NCBI GenBank assembly: GCA_029891345.1
Contig: CM057009.1
Location: forward strand, 307,064,666 to 307,128,665
Source: Dryococelus australis
Taxonomy: Eukaryota > Arthropoda > Insecta > Phasmatodea > Phasmatidae
Reading direction: 5' to 3'
DNA: 64,000 nt
Part shown: piece by piece, positions 11,961 through 24,720 of the stretch
How positions within the stretch are numbered: the stretch's first letter is position 1
Layout: every line of letters starts with the position of its first letter
Position numbers and translations under genes: made by a program
The notes under the pieces: generated by a model
Seen by the model: only the letters and a program-made list of their open reading frames with translations
The model's database searches: none
Told to the model about the DNA's origin: nothing

Positions 11961-12344
11961 CATACCACGGCGGATTGTCCAACTTGTTAACACTTTAGAC
12001 ATCTTCGACTCTCTTTTGGAAAATGCGTTATGAAAAAGTGTGCTGGCCTTTTTTCGAGCCTGCGCGTGGTTTTTTTCGCGTTGCGCAAGATTGCGTAACG
12101 AAGTGAGCAGAATATAGCAACATGATTATACTGGTTAAGTTCTTCAGGGGCAGACACAACCACGAAAACTGAGATGTTATTTGAACAACGTCAGAAACGA
12201 CGTAAGTCAAAACAACAACTTCGTGGAAAGTGTTTGCCTATTTAGCGTCACAATAATCGATCACTTCCCAGGGGTAAAACACCGCCTTTGGTTAATACCA
12301 TAGCACGTGTCTAATTTCCTTAAGACGAGTAATCTTATATCCTC

Positions 12345-13090
12345 ACGTCAGTGGAAAACCACACTGATTCGCAGTGAAATCCAACGACCCGAATCAGTGA
12401 AAATGGTTGAAAATCACTTGTTGTTTCAGTGAAATAATATCACTGATTTAACAAGTGACAGCCAACTACGTGCGGCGAATTAAATATTGTCTTTAATTGA
12501 ATTTAGCTAAATGATTACGATAAACAAACTTATTTCCGACACTCATTGTTTATAATATGCAATTTAAAGTTATTTAAAAAGAAAGAAAACATTTTGCAGT
12601 GTCCAGGATTTTAATAAATCGTATTCCCGCTTGCGTTCACCTATCTTAGCCAATGCGCTACCAAGTCGTCGTTGGTTCCAAGAGAGAAAATAAAATATTT
12701 TATTTCTTTAAATATGTAGCTTTAAATTTTATAGCCTATATTTTATTTTAAAGTTTAATTTATTACATTAGGATTGCTAAAACAAATAGTACGTGTTAAT
12801 GCACTATGATAAATATGCAAAAACGAAACGAAAAAAGTAAAAGGAATTGGATTAATGAATGTTAATGTTGCGTAGTAAAATGGAATATATATATATATAT
12901 CACTGAAAAAACTGTGAGTGAAATGGTTGATGAATCAGTGGTAAATGTCAATGAATCAGCAAGTGAAGGAAAACCTGCATTTTTTCACCAATTCAAAAGT
13001 TAAATTATCTTGGGGTGACTTTCGAAGTCAGTTGCTGTTATTTGATTTAAACAGTGAAATTCTCACTCATTCAAATTTAGAGTGTATGTC
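12345..13090 (-). repeat. 'TGAATCAGTGA'-rich repeat (copy 2)
   Basis: The part at 12,890-13,090 is the reverse complement of 1,003-1,200 with the same block order. The part at 12,345-12,470 has a related motif set, including a hairpin in which 'cacttgtt' pairs with 'aacaagtg' (12,416-12,467). A TA microsatellite (12,885-12,900) abuts the inner block. The two parts may be the two ends of one ~745-bp element. Confidence 0.5.
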
Positions 13091-14914
13091 GTAGTATAAT
13101 GGTTCCAACTCATTTTTCTAAAACGAACCACCGTCTCACACAGTGTTCGTATGTGTAGTACAGGATAATTATGTATACAACTTACAGACTTTAATGATTG
13201 CCGAGGACTGATTGTGTCTTTGAAGCCCGAGCTAGAGAAGGGGTTTATTAGAAATTTTACGATGCATTAGGATGGAAGCCAAGTATGTGCAAAATGAGCA
13301 ATGGTTCCAATTTCAGAAACTCCTCGCCCTACGAAACATGTAGGACCTATCTGTTTACAGGAGGGTTATTCCTAATTCTCTCCTTCCAACGAAAAACGAT
13401 AGATTCTTTACAACTGTCTGCTCAGACCACCGTTCGGTATTCTAAGCAAGAAATGAAGGTAGAGTGACGTCACGAGTGGATTCGGAACGTCTCAACTACT
13501 CACAAGCAGTTGGCAGGCTAGAATTCCGTAGTCAAACCAATGTGGCAGGCGTCGGTATTAAACATGGCCGTGTATTTCAATGATACCCGATACAAATGTT
13601 GTGCGGTATAAATTCAGTGCAGCACGTGTTCGTGTTGTACGGAGTTGTAATTTTCCTACACGCATATTTACGATACGAGTAAGCATGAGAAGATCGGTCT
13701 CAACTATTGCAAACTTGCACCACACACGCCCGTCCTTCTTAAACATTGTGCACAACGTGATACGGGCTATTTTACCCTTGGGGTGATATTACAAGTGCGT
13801 AAATGTACGGATACTCGATACTTATTCGATAAACTACTATTATCTTACCGTAGATAAACATTTAATCGTCCGTTAACCAGTATGTGTTTGGTGGTCAAGT
13901 GGTTAAGGTTCGTGTTACGTAATACGATCGTCGCGATGGTATGAGAGCGAAACTTTTTACCTAGTTTAATTTTTAATTTGCTTAAATATTGTGAAATACA
14001 GTTATGTGATATATGTGATAACAGCATTTAAAAAAAAAGCAAGCTTATAAGCTGTGTACGTTTGTATTTTGGACCCTAATAGCCAACAGTTTGGAGTGTT
14101 TTGGACCTGACTCTGTTAATTTAAAATTGAAATATAAAATTTGATAGGTAGGCCTTATATACTGTAACTAAAACGGATCGTGAATAAATTTAATTACTAT
14201 GGATATATTCTGTAATAAAATGACAATTCCATTCAGTGATTCCAGAAAGTAGAGACGTAACAAATTCAGTGACATTTAATAATTTAAAAACTTACTTTGA
14301 AGCCAAAATGAATAACACAAATACATTCAAATTCTTCGTTCCTAAATATGCTCCCTCTGTACCAAATAAATATTTTCTGCGCTGGAAGGTTATTGGCGTT
14401 TAATAAACCCTAGGATTTATATGTGGTAAAAAGGGAGGTCAAGTTATTTAATTCGCACCAAATTCAATACCTGTGGGGTAGGGGGTTAGCAACACTATAA
14501 TAATTTATCAACCAAAGAAAAATTGTATGAAGCCAGTAACTAAGTCAATATTACTTATTTTATATTTATTCAAAATAATCACCTTCAGTTGCACTACGGT
14601 TAGGAATATTAGTCAAATCGATTCAAGATGTGAACATTTCTTTGTTATTCAGGATAGTTTTACGTGAAATCTATAAAATCTACTAACATTGCTTCACTTA
14701 GCCTTGGCCAAATATTTTCTTTACCACATATACAAATAGTTTGCTAAACACCCGGGCCACATCCATAACACGTAAACATCTATGTCTCATGAAGGGAATA
14801 AAAAAATACATTTCAGCATGGCTACCAACCACACTTTCTCAAACTCCGCACAAAATTAAAGAAATCTGTACACTATTATTTTCTTATAAAATACATATTT
14901 GTAATCATATACTA
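13091..14914. other. Unassigned stretch left of the Polinton
   Basis: No supported gene. A palindromic TGACGTCA octamer sits at 13,465-13,472. A tRNA-Ser-like 'gtggtcaagtggttaagg' at about 13,891 has an A box but no B box. The short ORFs at 13,558-13,786 mirror each other on both strands and show no domain. Confidence 0.5.
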
Positions 14915-15219
14915 CACGGGTTTCATGTCACCTTGGATTAATCGGGATTAATTAATGGATTATCTATTTGATTGATTGGATCAATCTTAAATACGATCAA
15001 ATTTTTTTAATCGGATGAAGGATTAATCTTAATCGCAGAAAATGTGACCAAAGAAATATGATCAAATTTGTTTGATGAAAAAGTTTGATCAAATTTTTTG
15101 ATGACTTTTTCGTGTGTATGGTTCTTTATTTATTTCTTTCTTTTTTGGGGAGGAGGAGGAGGTAGCAGGAGCTCTGTACGATGTTTACGGCGTGGTGTTC
15201 TGGAGGCGATGACCAGAGT

Positions 15220-15435
15220 ACAACTCATCATTGCCGAAGCTCAGAGCAGGGGGTGTGCTCGGGCCCTTGTGAGGGCCCTTATACCACCCATTCGGTTGCA
15301 GCAGTTGTATCTCTCTGCGGGCTGAGGAAGTTTCCCTCTCCAGACCGCAAAGAACACATAGCCCAGAGGTCAGGACGCCCTGCACGTCCCGGCGCAACTC
15401 AGACAGCCCGCCAGTCAGACCAGCAAGCCGCGGTT
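15220..15435. repeat. GC-rich extra segment in the left Polinton arm
   Basis: A ~216 bp GC-rich stretch is flanked by a perfect 12-bp direct repeat, 'gatgaccagagt' (15,208-15,219 and 15,436-15,447). The right arm has a single copy of the equivalent site and lacks the segment. It is either an insertion with target duplication or ancestral sequence lost from the right arm between short repeats. Overlapping ORFs here have no recognised domain. Confidence 0.6.
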
Positions 15436-17769
15436 GATGACCAGAGTGGTAGGGCTGCAATATCTTATATAAGAGTAGAGTTGAGTGCAAGAGTGGACTA
15501 AGGCTCATTTTTTTCTAATTTTTCTAATTTTGAGTTGTTTGTAGGTATGTTGGTGGTAGGTAGACGATTTTTAAGAATATATTTAACACACGAGAGAGAT
15601 TCAGAGTGTTTAAACAATTTCTAAGAGTGGCCTAGCTGTAAATTTTATGTTAATTGGCGGATATTGCTCGTAGACGGGGGTGGGAGATAGGCGACTTTAA
15701 AATATGTGGTTTACATGATAACCAATCTGTTTTCGGAATGCAATTAAACATTAGAGAATTTCAGAGTGAGCTACACGTGAATAAATTACATGCATCGAAT
15801 CGGAAATTTTAAACGACTACTTGTATAATAAGTGGTATTATGTGAGTCTTAAACATGAAGTGAGTCTCGAGCATAGAAATGTAATTTACACAAGAGAGAA
15901 TTTGAACTACATGAATAACATCTGATGTCGACAAGTGTAAACTCAATAAACGAAATCCAACTAGCCATTACGAAATTACACAAGGCAGAGTCTTTAAACA
16001 AGTTCTATGTATCAATGAATAACACAAGATACAAGTATAATGAATAACTACTGTCTTTAAACGAAATCCAGCTAGTCAGTATGAATAAACAACACATTAA
16101 CATGTTTCAGCCTGGAGAATCATATTTTATGGCAAAAAAAAACTCTGAATACGATTTAAACCAAACACAATATCGTGCGTCTATTCTGATAAGTAAAATA
16201 TGTAACATATAAAATCTTACATCAAATGATTTATTTCAAAATTACCAACTCGCACAGAGTGTTATCCCACATAGCTTTATATATAACGGAAAAAATGCAC
16301 AAACTTCCTCTGAGAGAGGATTATTATTAAAATAACAGACGTACTACAGATCTGTGCAAATATAGCACACTTGTTAACGCAAACTGTATTTTTGTCTACC
16401 GAACACAGAAATGGATGATTTTATCGTAATATTGACTAAACACAAGAAAAAAGTTTCTCGATAAAATAGTTTTTATATTAAAATGTTGATCATGGGTAAC
16501 ACTATAGAGATAAAGGTATGTGTTTTGATCGCCGGTGCGTAGTTTGAGCTACCCCTAGGGTGGCCTTGTCGGCCGCCATGTGTCTAGAGGTGAGGTGTTT
16601 AACTGGTTCAGAGGAGCTGATGAGTAACACGTCTGTCTCCCACAAGCATTGTTGACGAATAAATATGGCGGCGATTGTGATAGCTGAGGTCACTTGGCTC
16701 CAGAGCTCCTGCTACCACCTCCCCCACCCCTACCCTCCCGCCCCTTGCTGGAGTGCGAGGATCTAAGGCAAGATGACGACAACTGATTAGTTACATTCAG
16801 ATCACCCAGCTCGGCTATAGACATCCATTACCCTCCTAGCCTACCCTACACCCCTTGTCCAGAGGGACATGACCCTGTCCACCCACCCCTCCAAACCCTA
16901 CTCCAGAAGCTGTCTTTATGCGAAAAGCAAGTTCTTCTCCAAGACCACATTTACAGATCCCTCCCCCACTACAATATTCAGCAAAGTATTTTTCTAGTGA
17001 TGGTTTCCCTGCTTCAACTCGCCGGCATTTCACCCCAAAGTGTTGCCTCGGCTATGAACAAAGCTTGCTTCAAGACCAAAGCGACGGCTTCCCTAGGGAG
17101 GCAGCAGTGAATTTTGAACTGTCCTGTACTATTTCTCCTATCCTCTAACAACTGTTATTTTTCGCTCAGACACTGAAGCTTCCTCATATATTTCGGAAGG
17201 CAAGAGCCTAGTGCATTCTCAGCAAATAAAAAAATGTCTCATCCACCCCCGATAAAACTTTATATACCTGAAATATTATAACCCTGAAGTAAAGTTTCTT
17301 TAATACCCTACATATTCCGTAGATTTAACATTCCAACAACAAGTGTAACCCTATATTTGAATCAAGAAAACTATGATTTGTAAAACCACATAGAAATACA
17401 AGGCATATTTTTTAAAGTACTAAAACAAACACACATCTTTATTCAAGTTTAACTATTATGATTTAAGCAAATAATCAAGTTAAACTTTATTTTCAACCAT
17501 TGAAAACATACGTTAGACAAACATTTTGGAAAAGTTGTTTTAGTTTGAAAAAATGTATATTTCAAGTATAGTTTTTCCTAGCCAAAATTTTTAGAGAGTA
17601 CTATAATATAGGAAAATATTATATAATCTCGCTATAATTTATCTGGGAAAAGTAGTTGACTACAACGAAGTATTTTTAAAAAAGATACAGAGACGAGTCA
17701 TTCTAAAACCTCATGAACAATACCAGCTAACGGATAGTCGAGAATTGAGTGTATGCGAGAGTGGGCGAT

Positions 17770-17910
17770 ATTTAGGTCTCGAGAGCTCATGAGGGGGAAA
17801 CCTGGTGAGTATGGAGCAGTGTAAGATGCGGGCGGGTCGGTGTTTGGCTCGCGCGGGGGAGATATGCACGTGGCCCGTCGGGCGAGGGAATGAGAGAATG
17901 CTACACTAAA
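17770..17910 (-). mobile_element. Degraded SINE inside the left Polinton arm
   Basis: On the minus strand it ends in 'tgagctctcgagacct' and contains 'gctccatactcacc', the tail blocks of the SINE seen at 0.5, 33 and 53 kb. A matching remnant lies in the right arm near 27,400-27,490 in the opposite orientation. Confidence 0.55.
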
Positions 17911-18660
17911 CTGATGCTGTCCATGCCGCGCCGTGCGCCACTATCGATACCCACCTGCTTCCATCTGCTAGACAATTTTCCCTTCACGCATAGAGCTTGA
18001 TGCTCACCGCTGCCGCCTGTACAATTGGGCTAGGAGAGAGAACTCCCCCATCCCTCTGCCCAGACAATCTTCACTACACAATGCGCGTTGCCCTGTCTAC
18101 AGCTCACATCCACTTTACGCAACGATTTTCCTTGGCCTGTCTCGCCCTCGTCTCGTCTTTCTTTCCCAGCTACACATTTGGAGCACGCAGACTATTATTA
18201 GCAAAAACGAATTGTTTTATTATTTATCATACTTTAAAATACACATTAAAAAATATACTGTGAGTTACTCACCACCATGAAAAACACGTTCAATGTTACA
18301 CCATAAAAAATTTCATCCTAAGACACATCTAAAAGTTTTTAGCATGGGGAATATTATTTTACTCTCTTAAAACTCATCAATTTCCTAGAACTGTATCGAT
18401 ACAAGCAAAGAAATATAACCTACTATAAACAATTATGAAACCCAGCAAAGTATTCCAATAAACTAATGATGATTTACATTACAATTAAATAAAAAAAAAA
18501 CATGAACCACTATAGAAATCTAATTAGAGAAACAAATTCCACTAAATTTTATCCCGATTCCAAGAAACATGACATAAAAACTATAAAATAAATCACATTT
18601 AAAAGGAATCTAATACAATGAATTAACACCAAAACACAGTGAATTACAATACATACCAAA
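17911..18660. other. Polinton inner flank, no gene recognised
   Basis: The segment between the left arm and the integrase is AT-rich with no recognised coding. If a DNA polymerase gene was ever on this side, no trace remains that I can see. Confidence 0.5.
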
Positions 18661-18669
18661 TACACTCAA

Positions 18670-19640
18670 TTAACACCTAAATGCGAATTTCCAATCTATC
18701 ACAGTTACCAATTTTTTAAGATCTTGATTCTTAACCCAGGAGTCATGTGCTTTTGAGAATCCTCTCCATCGAACTAAGCTCATTTCTTTCTTCCTTTTAA
18801 TGATTTTATCAACCAAATATTCATTTGGAGAACTGACTTTTTGCAGTTCATGTTCATAACATCCTCCTTTTATTGGTTCTCCATCAGATGTTTCTATGTA
18901 ATACATTCTGGAATGTGTTCATCTAATTGAAATAATTTTTAATATTTCAAAAGACCAATTCACTGTAAATTTTTTCTAAAAGATACCTTTCTGCTTCGAG
19001 ATACGTAAAAATTCCCCAACTTTGAACTTTGGTTTTCTTTCATCAATGACTTTAACATTATTATAATAAATTTCCATTAAACTATTATCCATAACTTCTT
19101 TGGGAGCCACCTTGACAGTTCTATGATATCTATTATTATAAAATTTAACTATTTCAGGCAAAACATCAACCCATTTGTAAGTCCCCCTCGATGTGGAATG
19201 TTTATATATTAACTGTTTAATCAATTTAGTGTATCATTCCACAACAATGGTTTTAAGCTCCGAATACTTTGCGTAGTTATTAATAACATATTCAGCCATT
19301 AGTTTTTAGAACGGCGAAGAAAAAATTCGGTTCCTCTGTCAGTTTCGAGCGAAATGGGCTTTCAAAATGATCTTCATTGCATCGGTAGCCTGTTTCTAAG
19401 TTTTGTTTTTCAAAGGTTTATCCCAACCATATTTCGAATAAACATCTATTATGGTTAAAATATATTTGTATCCCTTATTGTATTTTGAAAGCAATGTCAT
19501 TTCACACAAATCAGCTAGAAAAAGATCATTTAAACCACAAGTTATAACTCTTCTTCTAGGATATCTTATCCTTGCAGGAGCATGAAGCTCTTGAGCAATC
19601 GTACTAAACTTAATTTGTAATATAACCATCTTCCATTAAC
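18670..19640 (-). pseudogene. Polinton integrase (fossil)
   Basis: Polinton integrases are retroviral-type DDE enzymes with a C-terminal chromodomain. On the minus strand the N-proximal part shows LHAPARIRYPRRRVI and then NKGYKYILTIIDVYSKYGW, a hallmark stretch of this family. A C-terminal core shows YNNRYHRTVKVAPKEVM. A chromodomain with YLVDKIIKRK and WRGFSKAHDSWV follows at 18,670-18,906. The gene is broken. The order relative to the ATPase and capsid genes fits a Polinton. Confidence 0.9.
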
Positions 19641-20275
19641 ACTTCAATAATAGAAACAATTTCGTTTGTATGTGAATTATTCCCAGACTCTCTCGATGTG
19701 TTGAGAAATTTTAATCTATCGACCAATTCATTAGGATTATTCCAATATACAGGTGAAACATGATTGTCAATTTCGTCTTTATATATTACACTTCTGGCTA
19801 TATCTCATATGAAATGTATTTTCGGATGGTTTTCATCTGCTGAACGAATATTAGCATTCGTTCGACGAATAAGTTGTTTATATTTCTGCAAAGCAGTGTC
19901 AGAATATCCATTTGGAAAGTTTTAAAACATTAATTCTAATAATACTCCACTAACATCAGTTACGTAATCACCTATTTTAAGTTTATTTTCAGGCAAAAAT
20001 TTAATCACAGAATCTCCCAGGAACCAATTTTTTTCATGTCAGCAAACACAAAATGTTGTATCGCGTGTAGACATAGATAGTTTTAATGTGAAATAACATT
20101 GTGTTAATAGAGAAAGTAATTGCTTTTTCTTTGTTAAAGCTTCATTATCCATTTTAATTTCAAAAGCTGCTTCTTTAGATTTATTAAACACAGAATGCAA
20201 TGTATCCATGCTGCTCGTAACAAGTTTATATATTTCTTCGGGTAAAACATCCTGTTCCATTGGATGTTCATTTGG
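19640..20275 (-). pseudogene. Conserved Polinton accessory gene (fossil)
   Basis: On the minus strand, directly upstream of the integrase, coding traces include an N-proximal stretch beginning MEQDVLPEEIYKLV (20,039-20,260). C-proximal HTNEIVSIIEVL resembles the 'NEI(I/V)SI' C-terminal motif common in an uncharacterised gene of arthropod Polintons and adintoviruses. Function unknown; a structural or accessory role is only inferred from conservation in that gene set. Broken. Confidence 0.6.
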
Positions 20276-20279
20276 CTTT

Positions 20280-21090
20280 CAAATATTTCTCTTTCACAGC
20301 ATATATAACATTATGTAAATCCGAAACAGAGGCAGACAAGTTTGATTAAGTTACATTACATTCAAACTATTTATATGTGTATTAATTTGTTGCTTGCTAA
20401 CTGATGTAGTAGATCGACTACTTTGTGTTTTTTTCAATATAATCGATTTTATAAAAAAAAACTATCTAATTTACTTGCAGTTTTAGCTTTCAAATTATTA
20501 TTAAAATAATTAACACTTGTTTCCAAATCATTATTTTGTTTTCTCAAATCTGTTTGTGTAACTAAACTAAATATTTTATTAATCAATTCATCTCTTATAT
20601 ATTGCATTATTTGTTCCATACGTGTTTCAAGTTGTTATGCAATAGTAGTATTTACCACTTCATTAATTACAACTCTTAAATTTTATTGCATTTCTGTACA
20701 TTGTGTTGTAAATACTATGTTTGTCATATCATTAAAATACTTACTAAATCCTTTTAAATTTTCTTCTGTTCTAAATTAATTACTCTACAAGTCAGTCATA
20801 ATATTGCTTACAATGTTTGCAATTACACTCGTGTTTTATAAACATTTTCATTCAAATCAACAAACTTTATTAATTTCTCTTGAATATCATCTGAATGTAT
20901 TTAAATACATTTAGCATAATAGTGTTTAAGTCTTCCATGTAACATTTACTTACCACACTCACTACGTTTAACCGCCATACCCATATCACATAATATATGT
21001 CCATTCAAATAACAATTCCCGTGGGTTTTTTTTATTAAACAGCTATTGTAATGATTGTGTTTTATACCGCTATACCGAAATTTTTAAATA
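20280..21090. other. Polinton core, AT-rich unassigned stretch
   Basis: Minus-strand coding-like traces exist between the accessory gene and the ATPase, but I recognise no domain. Confidence 0.4.
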
Positions 21091-21099
21091 CTTATTGTT

Positions 21100-21835
21100 C
21101 TTCACCTGGAAGTAAAAAAACTGTCAAAATGATACATATAGCTGCCTTTATATAGGGGATGTGTTGATATAATCACCACAAAACAGTATTTTTTGTTCCA
21201 ACAGTAAAAACACATATCTTTAAACTTTGTAAATGTCATATCGCCAAAACATTATCATTGTAAATATGTTGCAGATTTATTTAATCCATTTTAAACACAA
21301 TTACCATATTTGCATTATTGCATAAATTATGTTTTGGTATATGTGTGTAACTTTGTGAAAGATAAAAACAATCAACATTTGAATGTCGACCAAAACTAAA
21401 GTATTTCTGTATTTAACCCAGCAGTTCACACCAAACATCGTCAAAAATAAATACAGAATTGGGTAATGCTTCATTCGGAGGCACTATATCTTCTTTATTT
21501 GTAAAAGGGGAATATCACATTTCTTCAATTAACACTAAAATGGTCCCTAACCATTGATATTTTTCTTGTTGTATTGTTTTAGAAAACACATATACGTTTT
21601 TAAATTTAAGTCCATTTGGATGCTCCAACAACGACATAATAACACAAGTTTTTACACATGAAGAAGGACTGCTTGTCATACAATATATATTTGATGGTAA
21701 AAGAATACCATATTTTTGTTTAATTACATTTTCTTTTGTATTTACAATTACTGGCAGATGTACACTTTGTTTTATAACCTTCATTTCTACACAATTACAC
21801 AGTATTGTGTAATGTACTAACATAAATCTATAAAT
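21100..21835 (-). pseudogene. Polinton DNA-packaging ATPase, FtsK/HerA type (fossil)
   Basis: This enzyme pumps DNA into the capsid in Polinton-like viruses. The minus strand reads KVIKQSVHLPVIV near the start, then a Walker A region, then NGLKFKNVYVFSK. PPNEALPNSVFIFDDV, the Walker B region with its paired Asp residues, follows. All are in the order and spacing of the family. The gene is broken. It diverges from the plus-strand capsid cluster that begins just after it, as in many Polintons. Confidence 0.85.
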
Positions 21836-21869
21836 GTATGTCTATATATATAGGCTAGAGTTCAGTTAA

Positions 21870-22412
21870 AAACAATGGCTTGTACAAAACATATAAAAAA
21901 GGATGCTGTGTATTGAATACATTGCTTAATAAATTGCCAGTTGAACTACATTTACCGAACTACAATTATTGTGAACCAACTACTAAACATACAAAACGTT
22001 TAGCATGGAACGACGAAGGTATAAAACACTTTCGATAACACGTGTAAAGAACACTATTTAGTTTACAATTGAACAAATGATTTTAAAAAGAAAGAAATAT
22101 AGTGGACACAATTATAGCCAATAAAACAGCAAATATAAGGAAGAATCCATCTACATCTACAGGTGAAAAGCTTGTAGCATAGGTTGTTGATTAAGGTATG
22201 TGCTCGAAGGTGAAGAGAGGCATGGGATTAAAATGCAAACCCAAATAAAAACCAAGAAAGGAGGAATCATTCCATTCCTATTTCCAGCATTAACAGCTCT
22301 TGGATTAATCCTCCAAGGGGTCCCGGCAATTAGTAGAGCAGTTAAATCAAAAGATAGAGGAATGTATTTGAAACCCTATAAGTCCTTAACAGTCTTCCAA
22401 AACATGCATTAA
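21870..22412 (+). pseudogene. Polinton PLA2-like / minor virion protein (fossil)
   Basis: The upstream part reads LPVELHLPNYNYC, matching the start of the parvovirus-VP1-like phospholipase A2 region in Polinton and adintovirus virion proteins. The downstream part (22,200-22,412) has a basic stretch, a hydrophobic FLFPALTALGLILQG segment and the hallmark GMYLKPYKSL. In related viruses this protein helps membrane penetration. Broken. Confidence 0.75.
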
Positions 22413-22740
22413 CAAAAAATATATTAATGTATTTGTAAAGAAACTGGATAGTCCCTATTTCCAAGGTGTGTATAAGAGAGATGATTCACCAAAGAAACCA
22501 AATCTTTGCGAATGTACGATTGTTAATTTAGATTCGAAACAAAATGAAGGGTTGCATTAATTAAAAACATAAATCAATCATTGTATTATGACATTATCGC
22601 CGATTTACGTCCTCTAATTGAAATTCATAATTATTTCAAAAACATACAATTAGGATACAATTACAAAATGGAGCAATTGCCAAATAAAATCACATGCAGA
22701 CATTTAGGTTTACTTTTTTGGCTTTAATAGGGTATATAAG
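22405..22740 (+). pseudogene. Polinton adenain-like cysteine protease (fossil)
   Basis: This is the maturation protease of Polinton-like capsids. Coding traces read FVKKLDSPYFQGVYKRD, then CECTIVNLDS, then DLRPLIEIHNYF and CRHLGLLF. These correspond to the N-terminal region, the His-box neighbourhood and the C-terminal Cys-box region of the adenain-like family. Broken. It lies between the PLA2-like and penton-like genes, a usual Polinton position. Confidence 0.75.
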
Positions 22741-22759
22741 TAATTGTAATAATAAAACA

Positions 22760-23410
22760 TATTAGTAATATGTCAATTATGTTGATATTAAGTGGAAATT
22801 TGTAGCAATTGTGTGAGGTATATTTGCATTTGTTAGAGTGTGATGGAGAATGGCAAATAAGTCTAATAGATTTTGTTACCTACAACAGCATACTAAACAT
22901 TGATATGCATAACCAATCATTTACTGCTAATATTGGTGAAAAACATACAAGATTGTGATACCAGTAGCATCTTATAAATCGAATGAAGTTGAAACATTCA
23001 TTCAAGAGGCATTACCTTAAGATGTACATTTCCGATTACATGGAAATCCAAATATGTTAACTAGTGCAATGTATAGTAATGTTGATATTGATTTCTCAGA
23101 AGACAATTCAATTTAAATATGTTAGGTTACGAATGGAGTCTTTGTCCCGCTAATGAATTTCATTAATCATTAAAACATGTTAATATATTGTCGGTAAATG
23201 TATGTCATATAAATGTTAATATTGTAGGCGGTTCATATTTGAATGGAAAACTGACAAATACTCTACATGAATTCGCATGTACTGTGGCTCCAGGATATAA
23301 AATAATTGAAAAACCAAATACATCAATATATCTTCAGTAATAGTTAATCATGTTTATGAAATAGTTGGTTCAATTGTCGATCAAGATGGTACCTAAACTT
23401 GTTAATTTTA
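22760..23410 (+). pseudogene. Polinton penton-like minor capsid protein (fossil)
   Basis: Single jelly-roll penton homologues of Polintons carry a recognisable 'GSY(I/L)NGK' segment followed by 'P(G)YKIIE' and 'IVDQDG'. Here GGSYLNGKLTNTLHEF, APGYKIIEKP and IVDQDG appear in that order, preceded by IPVASYKSNEVETFI. Broken. It lies immediately upstream of the major capsid gene. Confidence 0.78.
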
Positions 23411-23489
23411 TAAATGAATAAATTACTGTTAGTTTACATTAAAAAAAAGCTATATAAACAGTTGCATTCCATTGCACATTACAATCATA

Positions 23490-24720
23490 ATGGATATAGT
23501 GTATAATAGTAAATTCGGACGTAAGTAGGAGGATCTTTTAAGAACTATATCTGTTAGGAATGTATTTCAAAGTCAGGAAGTGTAAAAATATGTAACCACA
23601 AGCATAAAATGCTCACTTCAAATAAGTTACCTGTGAAGTTGACACAAGGCAACGAATTGTACATAAAAGCATTAGGATATACTGTTAATAGAAATGGAAG
23701 ACATATTTAATGTTGAAGAACTGATCACTTATGAAAATGCAATCGCCAATCTAGAAATACATGTGTATGAACATTTCCAACCAGGTCCACATGTTTCCTT
23801 TAGAAATAAGGATTTCTTTACAAAATCTCAATATTTACACATTACCTTCGAAATCAAATTTAAGGTTTAGAGGAACAATTAATAATACAGCTGATGGAAG
23901 TAATCCAGTAAGTACAAAAATGATAAGAAATGGAATACTTCATTGAATCGACAGAATTGCAGATCTGCTAAATGGTGTGGAAATTGATGAAACATGAGAT
24001 GTTGGAATTACCTCCATGATAAAGAAGTATCTCTTGAGAACTGTAACTGATCTTTATATAGGGATTATGGCTGGGTGGAACAATTCTAGTAATTACTCAC
24101 AAATATACCTAATTGGGAAATACAAAGTTGTTATACTGTTAAGTATAGTTTTGGGATTTTCTGAAGACCACAAACATGTCAAATTAAATGCTAAACAAGA
24201 ATTATTTATTCTATATGCCAATACACATTTTAATGCTATATACGATTCAGCTAATAACAAGGAAGGTGTAACATTTGATTTAAGCAGTGTGGAATGGTTG
24301 ATGCCACATATTGAAATTAACACTCGTGAATGTGTAAAGTTTTTAAAATATATCGAAAATGGGAAGAATATAGATATTGCCTTCAGATCATGGGATTTAG
24401 AAGTTTTTCCAACACTGTCATGATCACTAAGTCAGTTGAATTGTGAAATCAAGTTTTTCATCGGAAAAACAGAGATAGGTCGTTATTGGTTTTCAAACTA
24501 ATCGACATAACAATTTAAAAGCTGATAGATCAGTATTCGATAATTGTAATAAGAAAAATATTGAACTATATCTAAATAGTCAAGCTTAGCCCTACATGGA
24601 TTTAAATATGAACTTTGAAAATGGGTAAGTCCTTATTTGCTACAATATGCAATCTAAATTTCTGGATATGTATTATAATAAAATTAATTCACTGATTGTA
24701 TAACCAGAATCATTTAATAC
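23490..24720 (+). pseudogene. Polinton major capsid protein, double jelly-roll (fossil)
   Basis: The longest surviving open stretch (24,016-24,423) includes GFSEDHKHVKLNAKQELF, VEWLMPHIEIN and IAFRSWDLEVFP. These are strong hallmarks of the hexon-like major capsid protein of Polintons and adintoviruses. LLNGVEID lies upstream and further capsid traces lie downstream. Broken. In the intact family this protein forms the icosahedral shell. Confidence 0.9.

Larger units (their letters stand above)
14915..17910. repeat. Polinton left terminal inverted repeat
   Basis: This aligns inverted with about 27,400-30,077. Matching anchors are the terminus, the 'aggtagcaggagctctg' block (15,160) and the 'gaggcgatgaccagagt' block. 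Further anchors are 'gttcagaggagctgatgag' (16,609), 'tatttgaatcaagaaaact' (17,354) and 'aggtctcgagagctcatgag' (17,773). The outer ~1.8 kb is well conserved; further in, the match is patchy. The arm carries ~216 bp that the right arm lacks, and a SINE remnant. Confidence 0.8.

Noticed and set aside
13885-13965. tRNA-Ser-like sequence
   Set aside because: A-box-like start but no B box or T arm, and no cloverleaf.
15181-15508. 106- and 107-codon ORFs on both strands
   Set aside because: They lie in the GC-rich extra segment of the Polinton arm, mirror each other and show no domain.
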